Assembly: GCA_900473745.1 (NCBI GenBank)
Contig: UCMW01000021.1
Coordinates: forward strand, 1-64,000
Length of the DNA stretch: 64,000 nt
Reading direction: 5' to 3'
DNA from: Hyphomicrobiales bacterium
GTDB taxonomy: Bacteria; Pseudomonadota; Alphaproteobacteria; Rhizobiales; Rhizobiaceae
Shown here: positions 17,172 to 26,650 of the stretch, one piece after another
How the letters are laid out: every line of letters begins with the position of its first letter
How positions within the stretch are numbered: the first letter of the stretch is position 1
Program-made: the position numbers and the translations under genes
Notes under the pieces: generated by a model
Told to the model about the DNA's origin: nothing
The model's database searches: none
The model's input: only the letters and a program-made list of their open reading frames with translations

Positions 17172-18224
17172 ATGACAGCGCCAGCCCCTTCGGAAAAAGC
17201 CCTCGTCCCCTTCGTCAGCGTCGAGAACATGATGCGGCTCGTGCATCACATCGGGATCGAGCGCGTGCTCACCGAGCTGACCGATGTCATCGAAGCCGAC
17301 TTCCGCCGCTGGGCTCTGTTCGACAAGACGCCTCGCGTCGCCTCACATTCGCGGGAAGGCGTGATCGAGCTGATGCCAACCTCGGATGGCGAGATCTATT
17401 CGTTCAAATATGTGAACGGCCACCCGAAGAACATGGTGGAAGGTCTGCAGACAGTCACCGCCTTCGGCCTGCTCGCCGATGTCTCGACCGGCTATCCTGT
17501 GCTGTTGACCGAGATGACCCTGCTGACGGCGCTGAGAACAGCGGCAACGTCCGCCATGGCTGCGCGCCATTTGGCACCGAAGGGTGCGACCACCATGGCG
17601 ATGATCGGCAATGGTGCCCAGGCGGAGTTCCAGGCGCTGGCGATGAAGGCCGTGGTGGGGATCACTCATATCCGGCTCTTTGACATCGATCCGAAGGCAA
17701 CGGAGAAGACCCGGCGAAACCTGGAGGGCTCCGGCCTGCATGTCACGGCCTGCGCAACGTCACAGGCTGCGATCGAAGGTGCGCAGATCATCACCACCTG
17801 CACCGCCGACAAGCAGTATGCCACCATCCTGACGGACAACATGGTCGGCGCCGGTGTGCATATCAACGCGATCGGCGGCGACTGCCCCGGCAAGACGGAG
17901 CTGCATCGCGACATCCTTTCCCGGGCCGACACCTTCGTCGAATACCCGCCGCAGACGCGGATCGAGGGCGAGATCCAGCAAATGGACCCCGACTATCCCG
18001 TCACCGAGCTCTGGCAGGTGGTGACGGGCGAGGTCGAGGGTCGTCGAAGTGACAAGCAGATCACACTGTTCGACAGTGTCGGCTTCGCGATCGAGGACTT
18101 TTCGGCCTTGCGTTATGTGCGCGAGCGGGTTCGCGGCACCGCCTTCTTCCAGTCTGTCGACCTGATCGCCGATCCGGACGATCCGCGCGACCTGTTCGGG
18201 ATGCTCCAGCGTGCCAAGGACTAA
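17172..18224 (+). CDS. ocd: Ornithine cyclodeaminase
   Basis: 350 residues, matching the ornithine cyclodeaminase/mu-crystallin family. The N-terminal half holds the substrate site (K-Y-V-N-G near residue 75 and T-A-L-R-T-A-A-T-S-A), and the Rossmann motif M-I-G-N-G-A-Q is near residues 141-147. The D-C-P-G-K-T-E-L segment is the signature with the catalytic aspartate. It converts L-ornithine to proline and ammonia with NAD+. It stands alone, without arginase or an opine catabolic operon beside it. The ribosome site before ATG 17172 (GGTGGA) is only fair. Confidence 0.93.
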   Translation: MTAPAPSEKALVPFVSVENMMRLVHHIGIERVLTELTDVIEADFRRWALFDKTPRVASHSREGVIELMPTSDGEIYSFKYVNGHPKNMVEGLQTVTAFGLLADVSTGYPVLLTEMTLLTALRTAATSAMAARHLAPKGATTMAMIGNGAQAEFQALAMKAVVGITHIRLFDIDPKATEKTRRNLEGSGLHVTACATSQAAIEGAQIITTCTADKQYATILTDNMVGAGVHINAIGGDCPGKTELHRDILSRADTFVEYPPQTRIEGEIQQMDPDYPVTELWQVVTGEVEGRRSDKQITLFDSVGFAIEDFSALRYVRERVRGTAFFQSVDLIADPDDPRDLFGMLQRAKD

Positions 18225-18317
18225 GTCCACCCCCCAAGATCTAGGGGTTCCTACAGAATTTAAGCCGACGGAAATATTTGCGGTCTAGTGTCCTCGACAT
18301 CGGAGGAGCACGATCGG

Positions 18318-19316
18318 ATGAATGAAGTCGAACGCCTGAACATTCTCCATCAGTACGGCATTCTCGATACGCCGCATGAGGAGCCATTCGAACGGATCGC
18401 CGCTCTGGCGCGCCTGATTTTCGATACGCCGATCGTGCTCATCTCGCTGCTCGACGACGATCGGCAATGGTTCAAATCGAATATCGGACTGGACCTACGG
18501 GAAACACCGCGCGAGCAGGCCATCTGCAACGAGACAATCCGCAGCGACGATGTTCTGGTGATTGCCGACACAAGGCAGGACATGCGAACCGCGCAAAACC
18601 CTCTGGTCACGGGGCAGCCCCACATACGTTTTTATGCCGGAGCTCCGCTGGTCACGCCAGAGAAGGCACGTCTCGGATCGCTCTGCATCATCGATCGCGC
18701 ACCACGCAGCTTCGACGACCGAGAAACGGCGATCCTGAAATCCCTCGCCGGGCTCGTCATGAAGGAGATGGAGCTCAGGCGCCGGACCGATCATGACTGG
18801 CTGACCGGTGCTACGTCGCGCCCGGCCTTCCAGGGCACTGTCGAACGCCTTGTCGAGCGCATGGCGCCACCCCAGATCGGCCTGATCAGCTTCGATATCG
18901 ATCACTTCAAGCAGATCAACGACCGGTTCGGCCATCTGGCTGGCGATCGGGTGCTGATCGAGGTTGTGGAGGTCTGCCGAGGCGTCCTGCGCGATGGCGA
19001 CGTGATCTCGCGGCTTGGGGGCGAGGAATTCGCCGTTCTCCTGCCCGGGGCCACAGCGAACAGCGCGCTTGCCGTCGCTGAGCGGCTGCGACAGGCCATC
19101 GAGAACTCGCGGCGGCCAGAGGTGGATGCGCCGGTCACGGCAAGTTTCGGTGTTACCATGCTCGAGCAGAGCGATCTGAGTCTCGCAGACCCATTGCAGC
19201 GCGCCGACGAGGCTCTCTATCGATCCAAGGGGAACGGCCGCAATCAGGTCACCTGTTCGTGGACCATGCCAGCGGAGATCACTACGGGCGGCATGAGCAG
19301 ACAGTCTGCTCTGTAG
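18318..19316 (+). CDS. GAF-GGDEF diguanylate cyclase
   Basis: 332 residues from ATG 18318, preceded by GGAGGAG. Residues about 20-160 form a GAF sensor domain beginning with the common I-L-H-Q-Y-G-I-L-D-T-P motif; residues 170-330 are a GGDEF domain. The active site reads G-G-E-E-F at 234-238 and an inhibitory-site R-D-G-D lies five residues upstream at 225-228, so the enzyme should be active and product-inhibited. No membrane segment is seen. It makes cyclic di-GMP in response to an unknown cytosolic signal. A GTG at 18288 would add ten residues. Confidence 0.93.
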   Translation: MNEVERLNILHQYGILDTPHEEPFERIAALARLIFDTPIVLISLLDDDRQWFKSNIGLDLRETPREQAICNETIRSDDVLVIADTRQDMRTAQNPLVTGQPHIRFYAGAPLVTPEKARLGSLCIIDRAPRSFDDRETAILKSLAGLVMKEMELRRRTDHDWLTGATSRPAFQGTVERLVERMAPPQIGLISFDIDHFKQINDRFGHLAGDRVLIEVVEVCRGVLRDGDVISRLGGEEFAVLLPGATANSALAVAERLRQAIENSRRPEVDAPVTASFGVTMLEQSDLSLADPLQRADEALYRSKGNGRNQVTCSWTMPAEITTGGMSRQSAL

Positions 19317-19326
19317 GTGGTCCCGT

Positions 19327-19884
19327 TCACGCCGGGCCGAGGAGAATGTCCTCGGCTTCTTCACGCTCCATGTCGAGCACGCGCTTGGCCAGATCGAAGC
19401 CGAAACCCTGGCGGGCGAAGGAGGCGATCTCCTTGCTCCAGCGGGCGTCGTCGGCTTCCACATCCGGCCGGCGGAAGGGCCCGAAAGCTTTTTTGCGCGC
19501 ATAGACGACGGCCGAGCGAAAATCATCCGCGTCCACAAGGACGGCCTCGACGATACTGCGGTCCACACCCTTCTCAGCCAGCTTGCGGGCGATTGCACGC
19601 TTGGAGCGGCCGCTGCGTGCCGCCGAATTCGCCCGGATCTCGGCATAGTTCTGGTCGTCCAGCGCCTTCATGCTGCGCCCAAAGGCAAGGGCAGTCTCCG
19701 CCAGCGCATTCAGCTGCGCCTCACTGATATCCTCGAACTTGCTTCGCGCCTTACGCCTGATGGCGTCAGCGAGTTCGCGTTCGGTCATCATGCGCTTGGC
19801 GAGCCGGTAGGCAGCCGAGTTCTTCGCCCAAGCCAACATGCGTGGCGTCGGCTGATCTTCAGTGGCTTTCGACGGTTCGTCCAT
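19327..19884 (-). CDS. recX: Regulatory protein RecX
   Basis: 185 residues from ATG 19884; an upstream in-frame ATG at 19926 would add 14 residues of low-complexity sequence, and GGGAGACCGGGG precedes the shorter start. The sequence is basic and helical with RecX-type three-helix repeats: S-A-A-Y-R-L-A-K-R-M-M-T-E-R-E-L near the start and G-R-S-K-R-A-I-A-R-K-L-A-E-K-G-V in the middle. RecX binds RecA filaments and limits their activity. The gene converges on the diguanylate cyclase with only ten bases between stops. Confidence 0.88.
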   Translation of the reverse strand: MDEPSKATEDQPTPRMLAWAKNSAAYRLAKRMMTERELADAIRRKARSKFEDISEAQLNALAETALAFGRSMKALDDQNYAEIRANSAARSGRSKRAIARKLAEKGVDRSIVEAVLVDADDFRSAVVYARKKAFGPFRRPDVEADDARWSKEIASFARQGFGFDLAKRVLDMEREEAEDILLGPA

Positions 19885-19944
19885 TGCCCCGGTCTCCCAA
19901 CTTCGGGGGCGATCGTCAACAGCCATCTGGACCCCGTGGATGGA

Positions 19945-20667
19945 TCAATGAGACCGCAGCCACTCCGCAAGCTCGGCTTCGGCGCGCTCCAGGGCGCTGT
20001 AGTTCAGCAGCTTGCGCAGAAGCGCGACCGTGACTGCCCTAGCCCGCAGATTGAAGCGCCCCTCGTCGCTATCCTCGACCGACATCTGGTAGACGCCGAG
20101 CTTTTCGTAGAGCTGCTGAAGACGATTCTGGACGCTGCGGATGGACAGGCCTCTGCGGCGGGCAATCGTGCGGTCGGTCAGGCCGAGCGCGATGTCGACG
20201 AGGATTTCGTATTCGCTGTCGCTGAAGCCACGCACTTGGCCGAGGCTCTTCTGCTGCATGCCGCGCACCTCGCGATCGATGACGCATTGCGCCTCGACGA
20301 AGATGCTGCGGAGCGCGAGTTTGAGGCGCTCGTCTGAGGCCGATTTGAGGACGTAGCCGTAAGCCGCGCCATCCGGCACGATGCGGGAGACGCCGCGCAC
20401 ATAGGCCTCGTCGGAATAGTTCGACCAGAAGAGGATGCGGGTATCGGGTCGTTCCTTCCAGATGGTGCGCGCCGCCTCGATGCCGTTGCGGGCGTTCATC
20501 TGGAGATCCATGACGACATGGGCGGACTTGTGGTCGCGCGCCAGGCGCTCGCCTTCGGCCCCGTTGCCGGCCTCGATGACCTTGTCGCATTCGGGAAGGG
20601 CGGCACAGACGGCCTCCAGCAAATAGGACCGATGCAGCGGATCGTCTTCGACGATGAGAACCTTCAC
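19945..20667 (-). CDS. NarL/LuxR-type response regulator
   Basis: 240 residues. Residues 1-120 are a receiver domain with acidic pair E7-D8-D9, phospho-acceptor Asp54 in V-V-M-D-L-Q-M and conserved Lys108. Residues about 145-205 hold a LuxR-type helix-turn-helix, with L-T-D-R-T-I-A-R-R-R-G-L-S-I-R-S-V. The start overlaps the stop of the kinase gene by four bases. Together they form a two-component pair facing the sugar ABC operon across a 258-base gap, and they likely control it. Confidence 0.9.
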   Translation of the reverse strand: MKVLIVEDDPLHRSYLLEAVCAALPECDKVIEAGNGAEGERLARDHKSAHVVMDLQMNARNGIEAARTIWKERPDTRILFWSNYSDEAYVRGVSRIVPDGAAYGYVLKSASDERLKLALRSIFVEAQCVIDREVRGMQQKSLGQVRGFSDSEYEILVDIALGLTDRTIARRRGLSIRSVQNRLQQLYEKLGVYQMSVEDSDEGRFNLRARAVTVALLRKLLNYSALERAEAELAEWLRSH

Positions 20668-21908
20668 TTGGATTCCTCCAGCAATCCAGCCTTGGCGAGG
20701 GTGAGCGGCATCTGCACCCGCATCACGGTCCCTTTGCCCTCGCGCGCCGTGCCCAGCGTCAGCTTTGCGGAAATCAGCCGCGCCCGCGTCACCATGTTGT
20801 CGATCCCGCCGCCGGCGCTGCGATCCGAGCGGGAAAGCCCCTGCCCGTCATCGGCCACCTCGATCGTCAGGGCATGTGCCGTACTCTTCAACTTCAACTC
20901 CAGGACATTTGCCTGCGCATGGCGCACGGCGTTGTTGATGGCTTCCTGCGCAATCCGGAAGAGGGCGATGCGCACAGACTGGTCGATGGTGTCGATCAGA
21001 CCGTCCGTGTCGTCGCTGAGGCTCCAGGCAAGCTGCGAGCCGTGATCGCGCACGGCACGGTCGAGATGGTTCTCGATGGCATGAGCGAAACCGAAGAGCT
21101 GCAGCACGGAGGGCTTGGCCTCCTCGATGATTTCGCGCAGATCCTGCATGCAATGCTGCAGACCACGCCCGACCGGCTCCAACGCCTCGCCTTTCACCTC
21201 GCCTTCCTGCATCAGCCGATCAATGCGCCGCGACAGGCGGGTGAGGTCGGCGAGCGTCTGATCGTGCAGATCCATGCCGATGCGCTGCCGCTCGCGTTCC
21301 AAGGCTTCGGTCAGGCTCAAGGCACCGGCCCGCAGCCCCTCCTCGCGGGCGCGCGCCTCGGCTTCGACGATCGCCGATTGTTTGGCCTGTTCGGCGGCTC
21401 TCAAGGCAAAGAAATAGGGCGCGAGCAGATCGGCGATCGACTGGGCATTGGCCACGTCCTGCTCGGTATAGAAACCGACCGCATGCGACGAGCAACTGAG
21501 CGCGCCGATCACCTCGCCGCGCACCTTGAGCGGCACGTGGATACGGCTGCGCAAATTGTGTTCGAAGATCGGGCGCGTGAAGGGCGTATCGATATGGTAG
21601 CGCGTCTCCTGCTGGGCATCATCCGTCAAAAGGAAGTCGATTTCGCCCCAAAGCAGGGCGCGGATCGGGCTGCTCGCTACGGGTGCCGGTGTCGTCTGGC
21701 CCCAGAAGGTGTCGAGGCCTGTCTCGTAAGCCGTGTGGTAGAGGCCGTTGACCATGGTGATGCAGACATCGAGGTGGTCGTGCGGCACGATATGCGATAC
21801 TTCGACGCCGACAGCCTTGATGGCCGAGCGGAAATCGAGCTGACCGGCCAGAAGCCGCGAAATGCCGAGATAGTGATCGAGCAGCGCTGACGGCGCGATC
21901 TTGAGCAT
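20664..21908 (-). CDS. Cytosolic GAF-domain sensor histidine kinase (HisKA_3)
   Basis: 414 residues from ATG 21908, with GTGGAGGACATC just upstream. No membrane helix is present. Residues about 25-175 are a GAF-like sensor domain; a coiled stretch of Ala/Glu follows. The phospho-acceptor histidine is in M-D-L-H-D-Q near residue 215, and the HATPase domain has E-A-I-N-N-A-V-R-H-A and D-D-G-Q-G-L. Such kinases phosphorylate NarL-type regulators, here the overlapping gene. The ligand is unknown; the neighbouring importer suggests a sugar or polyol metabolite. Confidence 0.9.
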   Translation of the reverse strand: MLKIAPSALLDHYLGISRLLAGQLDFRSAIKAVGVEVSHIVPHDHLDVCITMVNGLYHTAYETGLDTFWGQTTPAPVASSPIRALLWGEIDFLLTDDAQQETRYHIDTPFTRPIFEHNLRSRIHVPLKVRGEVIGALSCSSHAVGFYTEQDVANAQSIADLLAPYFFALRAAEQAKQSAIVEAEARAREEGLRAGALSLTEALERERQRIGMDLHDQTLADLTRLSRRIDRLMQEGEVKGEALEPVGRGLQHCMQDLREIIEEAKPSVLQLFGFAHAIENHLDRAVRDHGSQLAWSLSDDTDGLIDTIDQSVRIALFRIAQEAINNAVRHAQANVLELKLKSTAHALTIEVADDGQGLSRSDRSAGGGIDNMVTRARLISAKLTLGTAREGKGTVMRVQMPLTLAKAGLLEESK

Positions 21909-21973
21909 GATGTCCTCCACGCGACCACTCCCACGGCCGCATCTCCTTCATAACACATCTCGATAGCGTGGTC

Positions 21974-21995
21974 GTCCTGCGGGATCCCGCAGGAC
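21974..21995. promoter_or_regulatory. Perfect 22-bp palindrome upstream of the sugar ABC operon
   Basis: GTCCTGCGGG/CCCGCAGGAC with central AT is a perfect dyad. A further GTCCTGC occurs at 22015-22021, preceded by CCCGCAA. It sits between the divergent kinase gene and the binding-protein gene, about 170 bases before the latter. It is a candidate site for the adjacent response regulator; as RNA it could also form a hairpin. Confidence 0.5.
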
Positions 21996-22166
21996 TTTGC
22001 GTAATTCCCGCAAACGTCCTGCCGTCCCCAACCTGTACAGGCGACGCCGTTGCCTCCATCCTGATCCTGCCGAGAAGAGGAACTCGGCGGGGAATTCAGA
22101 CCGGGACACACCCGGCTGTTTGGAGGAAACCGGGGCCAAGAGCGCCGGACAACAGGGAGTGAGATT

Positions 22167-23183
22167 ATGAAGACCAGCAGATACCTTCTGGCGAGCGCAG
22201 CACTGTGCCTTATCGCCACATCCATGCCCGCAATGGCCGATACCTCGGCCAAGAAGATTGCCCTTTCGAACAACTATGCCGGCAATTCCTGGCGTCAGGC
22301 CATGCTGACCAGCTGGGAAAAGGTGACCGGTGAGGCCGTGAAGGCCGGACAGGTCGCAGCCGCCGACGCCTTCACGACCGCCGAAAACCAGGCGACCGAA
22401 CAGGCAGCCCAGATCCAGAACATGATCCTGCAGGGTTATGATGCCATCGTCATCAACGCCGCCTCGCCGACGGCACTGAACGGCGCCGTGAAGGAAGCCT
22501 GTGACGCCGGCATCACCGTCGTCTCGTTCGACGGTATCGTCACCGAGCCCTGCGCCTGGCGCATCGCCGTCGACTTCAAGGAAATGGGTCGCAGCCAGGT
22601 CGAGTATCTCTCCGGCAAGCTGCCGCAGGGCGGCAACCTGCTCGAGATCCGCGGCCTGGCCGGCGTCTTCGTCGATGACGAAATCTCGGCCGGCATCCAT
22701 GCCGGTGTCGAGCAGTTCCCGCAGTTCAAGATCGTCGGCTCCGTGCATGGCGACTGGGCGCAGGACGTCGCGCAGAAGGCCGTCGCCGGCATCCTGCCCA
22801 GCCTGCCGGAACTCGTTGGCGTCGTGACCCAGGGCGGCGACGGCTATGGTGCCGCCCAGGCGATTGCGGCCGCCAACCGTCCGATGCCGGTCATCGTGAT
22901 GGGCAACCGCGAAGACGAGCTGAAGTGGTGGAAGGAACAGAAGGACGCCAACAAGTATGAGACCATGTCGGTCTCGATTGCTCCCGGCGTATCCACGCTT
23001 GCCTTCTGGGTCGCCCAGCAGATCCTCGACGGCAAGGAAGTGAAGAAAGACCTCGTCGTTCCCTTCCTGCGCATCGACCAGGACAACCTCGAAGCCAACC
23101 TGGCCAATACCCAGGCCGGCGGGGTCGCCAACGTCGAGTATTCGCTCGAAGACGCCCAGAAGGTGATCGCCTCCGCCAAGTGA
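22167..23183 (+). CDS. Ribose-type ABC transporter sugar-binding protein
   Basis: 338 residues with a signal peptide ending P-A-M-A-D near residues 20-25, then a periplasmic-binding-protein type 1 fold (Peripla_BP_4). The A-Q-I-Q-N-M-I-L-Q-G-Y-D-A-I-V-I-N stretch is characteristic of the RbsB group. It binds an unidentified carbohydrate in the periplasm for the two permeases and ATPase that follow. ATG 22167 has GGGAGTGAGAT upstream. A strong stem-loop lies in the 86-base gap before the ATPase gene. Confidence 0.9.
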   Translation: MKTSRYLLASAALCLIATSMPAMADTSAKKIALSNNYAGNSWRQAMLTSWEKVTGEAVKAGQVAAADAFTTAENQATEQAAQIQNMILQGYDAIVINAASPTALNGAVKEACDAGITVVSFDGIVTEPCAWRIAVDFKEMGRSQVEYLSGKLPQGGNLLEIRGLAGVFVDDEISAGIHAGVEQFPQFKIVGSVHGDWAQDVAQKAVAGILPSLPELVGVVTQGGDGYGAAQAIAAANRPMPVIVMGNREDELKWWKEQKDANKYETMSVSIAPGVSTLAFWVAQQILDGKEVKKDLVVPFLRIDQDNLEANLANTQAGGVANVEYSLEDAQKVIASAK

Positions 23184-23197
23184 TCGAACGGAAACCT

Positions 23198-23235
23198 CCC
23201 CATCCCGTCCGACCTTCGGGCCGGGCGGGATGGGG
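23198..23235 (+). terminator. Stem-loop between binding-protein and ATPase genes
   Basis: CCCCATCCCG pairs with CGGGATGGGG around an 18-base loop region that pairs further. It begins 15 bases after the stop of the sugar-binding gene. There is no T run, so it more likely blocks 3' exonucleases and stabilises the upstream message than terminates transcription. Confidence 0.7.
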
Positions 23236-23269
23236 AACCCTTGGCGCGTGAGTGAGAGAGTTGTTCAGA

Positions 23270-24736
23270 ATGAATGCCATGCTCGATAAGGGCGATGGAC
23301 GGCCCGTCGTCAGCGTTACCGATGCAAGAGTGAGTTTCGGCGCGGTGAAGGCGCTCGACGGCGTCACGCTTGAGATCGGGGCTGGAGAATGCGTCGGCCT
23401 GGTCGGCCATAATGGCGCCGGCAAATCCACCATGGTCAACGTCATCAATGGCGGGCTGAGCCCGCATCAGGGTGCCATCCGATATGGTCACGGCAGCGGA
23501 GGCCACAGCATCAATGCCGCACGCGACGCCGGCATTCGTTGCGTTTTCCAGGAACTGTCGCTCTGCCCGAACCTGACGATCGTGGAGAACACCCGCGTCA
23601 TGCATCGCAGCCTAAAAGGCTGGGGCTGGCGCAAGCGTGGCGCCGTGCTGATCGAGAGCAAATTGCAGGAAATCTTCCCCGGCCATTCGATAGACTGCCA
23701 CGAGGCCGTCGGCACGCTGACCATCGCGGAACGCCAGATGGTGGAGATCGCAATTACGTTCTGCGAGATCGGCAGTCCTGTCCGTCTCGTCATACTGGAC
23801 GAACCGACGTCGTCGCTGGATGCGCGGCTTGCCGAGCAACTGCTCGCCTATGTCGAGCGCTTCGTCCGCGATGGCGGCTCGATCCTCTTCATCTCCCATA
23901 TTCTCGGCGAGATACTCTCGGTCTCCAACCGCATCGTCGTCATGAAGGACGGCAGGGTGGTCAGCCAGAGGCCGGCCGAGGAATTTTCAGAACACGGGTT
24001 GATCGAGGCCATGGGCAGCGTGGTGAAGACGCGCGAGGCCCGCACGCAGCTACAGAAGGCGAGCACGGCAAGTGTGCTGACCGCAGCGCCGGTGCGTGGA
24101 CGCGGCCTCCCCTTCCAGGCCATGAAGGGTGAAATCGTCGGGTTCGCCGGTCTCGGCGGGCACGGCCAGACGGACATGCTGGTCGGCCTTTTCGAATCTC
24201 GAACCGGCAACTGGCTGCGGGCCGATGACCCCGAGGTTGCCTTCGTCGCCGGCGACCGTGCCGTCAACGGCACCTTTACGCTGTGGAGCATCTTGAGAAA
24301 CCTCAGCATCGGCATCCTGCCGGATCTGTCGCGGCTCCAAACGCTCGACTTCGCACGCGAGGAGACGCTGGGCCAGACCTGGAAGGAGCGGATCGGCATC
24401 CGCACCCCCGACATGGACAATCCAATCCTGTCGCTCTCGGGCGGAAACCAGCAGAAGGTTCTGTTCGCCCGGGCGCTCGCCAGCCGCGCACCCGTTGTTT
24501 TGATGGACGACCCGATGCGCGGCGTCGATTTCGGCACCAAGCAGGAGGTCTATGCGATCCTGCGCCAGGAGGCAGACGCCGGGCGGACCTTCGTCTGGTA
24601 CTCGACCGAGATGGACGAGGTCTGCCTCTGCGACCGCGTCTATGTGTTCAACAACGGCATGATCGTTGCCGAACTGAAGGGCGACGAGGTGATGGAAGAA
24701 AACATCCTCTCCGCCTCCTTTCAGGAGGCCGCATGA
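23270..24736 (+). CDS. Ribose-type sugar ABC transporter ATPase (double nucleotide-binding domain)
   Basis: About 488 residues, in the usual range for RbsA-like proteins with two ATPase halves. The first half has Walker A G-H-N-G-A-G-K-S-T and Walker B V-I-L-D-E-P-T-S-S-L-D. The second has the signature L-S-G-G-N-Q-Q-K-V and V-L-M-D-D-P-M-R-G-V-D, but its Walker A is degenerate (G-L-G-G-H-G-Q-T), as is normal in this family. The start is uncertain among GTG 23252, ATG 23270 and ATG 23279; none has a good ribosome site. The stop overlaps the first permease by four bases. Confidence 0.9.
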   Translation: MNAMLDKGDGRPVVSVTDARVSFGAVKALDGVTLEIGAGECVGLVGHNGAGKSTMVNVINGGLSPHQGAIRYGHGSGGHSINAARDAGIRCVFQELSLCPNLTIVENTRVMHRSLKGWGWRKRGAVLIESKLQEIFPGHSIDCHEAVGTLTIAERQMVEIAITFCEIGSPVRLVILDEPTSSLDARLAEQLLAYVERFVRDGGSILFISHILGEILSVSNRIVVMKDGRVVSQRPAEEFSEHGLIEAMGSVVKTREARTQLQKASTASVLTAAPVRGRGLPFQAMKGEIVGFAGLGGHGQTDMLVGLFESRTGNWLRADDPEVAFVAGDRAVNGTFTLWSILRNLSIGILPDLSRLQTLDFAREETLGQTWKERIGIRTPDMDNPILSLSGGNQQKVLFARALASRAPVVLMDDPMRGVDFGTKQEVYAILRQEADAGRTFVWYSTEMDEVCLCDRVYVFNNGMIVAELKGDEVMEENILSASFQEAA

Positions 24737-25680
24737 CGAAGTTCTTCTCCGCCGACGGATTGCGCCTGCTGATCCCGGCCCTTTCACTGGTCGGACTGCT
24801 GGCCGCGGTCTTCTATCTCCAACCGAGAGCCATGAGCTATACCGGGCTCAACCTGCTGTTCAATCTCGCGGTGCCGATTGCGCTCGCCACCATTGCGCAG
24901 ATGCTGATCATGACGGTCAACGACCTCGACCTGTCGATGGGCACCTTCGTCAGCTTCGTCGCCTGCGTGACCGCCACCTTCCTGCAGTCGTCTCCCCTGC
25001 TGGGTGTCCTCATTCTGGTGTCAGCGATCGGCGTATACGCGCTGATCGGTGTGATGATCCATCTGAGAGATCTGCCCTCGATTGTCGTCACGCTCGGCAT
25101 GAGTTTCGTCTGGGGCGGTCTTGCCGTCCTTATCCTGCCGGCCCCCGGCGGTGAGGCGCCCGGCTGGATCCGGACGATCATGACGGTCAAGCCGCCGCTG
25201 CTTCCGATGGCCATCGTTGCCAGCATCCTGATCGCCGTTATCAGCCACTATGTCATCATGCGCTCATCCTTCGGCGTCGTCTTGCGCGGGGTGGGTGGCA
25301 ACAGCCGCTCGGTTGCCCGGGCCGGATGGTCGATCATCGGCGCACGCGCTGCCGTCTATGGTCTCGCCGGCTTCTTTGCGGTGCTGGCCGGTATGGCGCT
25401 GGTGGGGCTGACCACCTCGGCGGACGCCAATATCGCGCTGCGCTATACGCTGCTTTCGATCGCCGGTGTCATTCTCGGCGGCGGGGAATTCGTCGGCGGG
25501 CGCGTTTCGCCGATCGGTGCCGTCATCGGTGCACTCACACTGACGCTCGCCGGCTCTTTCCTGTCCTTCCTCAGGATCTCGCCGGACTGGCAGATCGGCG
25601 CGCAGGGCGCGATCCTCATCCTGGTGCTGACGCTGCGTCTTGCCCTCAATCGCGCCGAAGGCCGGAAGGGCAAGTCATGA
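24733..25680 (+). CDS. Ribose-type sugar ABC transporter permease 1
   Basis: 315 residues with eight to ten hydrophobic segments. The BPD_transp_2 family stretch V-N-D-L-D-L-S-M-G-T near residue 70 and A-G-V-I-L-G-G-G-E-F near 245 are the usual landmarks. ATG 24733 lies in ATGA overlapping the ATPase stop and has CAGGAGG upstream. It forms the channel with the second permease. Confidence 0.9.
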   Translation: MTKFFSADGLRLLIPALSLVGLLAAVFYLQPRAMSYTGLNLLFNLAVPIALATIAQMLIMTVNDLDLSMGTFVSFVACVTATFLQSSPLLGVLILVSAIGVYALIGVMIHLRDLPSIVVTLGMSFVWGGLAVLILPAPGGEAPGWIRTIMTVKPPLLPMAIVASILIAVISHYVIMRSSFGVVLRGVGGNSRSVARAGWSIIGARAAVYGLAGFFAVLAGMALVGLTTSADANIALRYTLLSIAGVILGGGEFVGGRVSPIGAVIGALTLTLAGSFLSFLRISPDWQIGAQGAILILVLTLRLALNRAEGRKGKS

Positions 25681-26630
25681 CGAAGGCACTCTCCACGCTC
25701 TTCTCCCGAACCTGGATCTGGTCCTTTATCGCAGCCGCCAGCGTCTTCCTCGTCACTATCGTCTTTACCGGCGGAGCGAGCACCGTCGGGCTCGCACAGG
25801 CGGCGCTGACCTTCGGAGCCTTCTCGTTGCTGGTTGGGCTCGGCCAGATGCTGGTGATCACGCTCGGTCCCGGCAATATCGACCTTTCGGTTCCCGCCAA
25901 CATGACCCTTGCGGCGACGGTTTCGCTGAAGGTGATGAATGTCGAGAACAGCATGATCCTGACGGGTCTTCTGGTCGCCATCGGTGTCGGGATCGCGATC
26001 GGCATCGGCAACTATGCGCTCATCAAACTTCTCCGCATTCCGCCGATCATCGCAACGCTGTCGATGAGTTTCATCGTGCAGTCGACGGCGATCTGGACGA
26101 ACCGGGGCTTGCGCATCAAGCCGCCGAGCTGGCTTGCCGACTTCACCACCTCCTCGACGGGGGGCATACCGAATGTCGCCCTCGTGGCCTTGGTGCTCTC
26201 GGCGATCGTCTGGTACGTGATCAACCGCACGGTCTATGGACGCTCGATTGCCGCGATCGGCCAGAGCATTCGTGCCGCCCGCATGGCCGGTATCCCGATC
26301 GACGGAACGCGGCTTATCACCTACCTGCTCTGCGCCGTGCTCGCTTCGCTTTGCGGTTATCTGCTTGCCAGCTTTTCCGGCGGTGCGGCCCTCAATATGG
26401 GCACGGAATATCTCCTGATGTCGATCGCCGTCGTCGTCATCGGCGGCACGGCGGTTGCCGGCGGAAACTCGAATGTTCCGGGGATATGGGGCGCTTCGCT
26501 CTTCATGTTCCTTGTCGTTTCGATGTTGAACACCTACGGCTTTGGAGCAGGCATTCGCCTCATTCTTACCGGTCTGATCATCATCGCCGTCATCATGCTG
26601 CCGACCACGCGCAGCGCCGGCAAAACCTGA
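25677..26630 (+). CDS. Ribose-type sugar ABC transporter permease 2
   Basis: 317 residues of the same family as its neighbour, with the landmark G-P-G-N-I-D-L-S-V near residue 64 and I-G-G-T-A-V-A-G-G near 260. Hydrophobic segments occur along its length. It overlaps the first permease by four bases. Two distinct permeases with one double ATPase imply a heterodimeric channel. Confidence 0.9.
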   Translation: MTKALSTLFSRTWIWSFIAAASVFLVTIVFTGGASTVGLAQAALTFGAFSLLVGLGQMLVITLGPGNIDLSVPANMTLAATVSLKVMNVENSMILTGLLVAIGVGIAIGIGNYALIKLLRIPPIIATLSMSFIVQSTAIWTNRGLRIKPPSWLADFTTSSTGGIPNVALVALVLSAIVWYVINRTVYGRSIAAIGQSIRAARMAGIPIDGTRLITYLLCAVLASLCGYLLASFSGGAALNMGTEYLLMSIAVVVIGGTAVAGGNSNVPGIWGASLFMFLVVSMLNTYGFGAGIRLILTGLIIIAVIMLPTTRSAGKT

Positions 26631-26650
26631 AGCCCTGCCAGGATCGTCCC

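Noticed and set aside
20874..21890. 338-residue open frame on plus
   Set aside because: Antisense to the histidine kinase, whose H-box and ATP-binding motifs are unmistakable.
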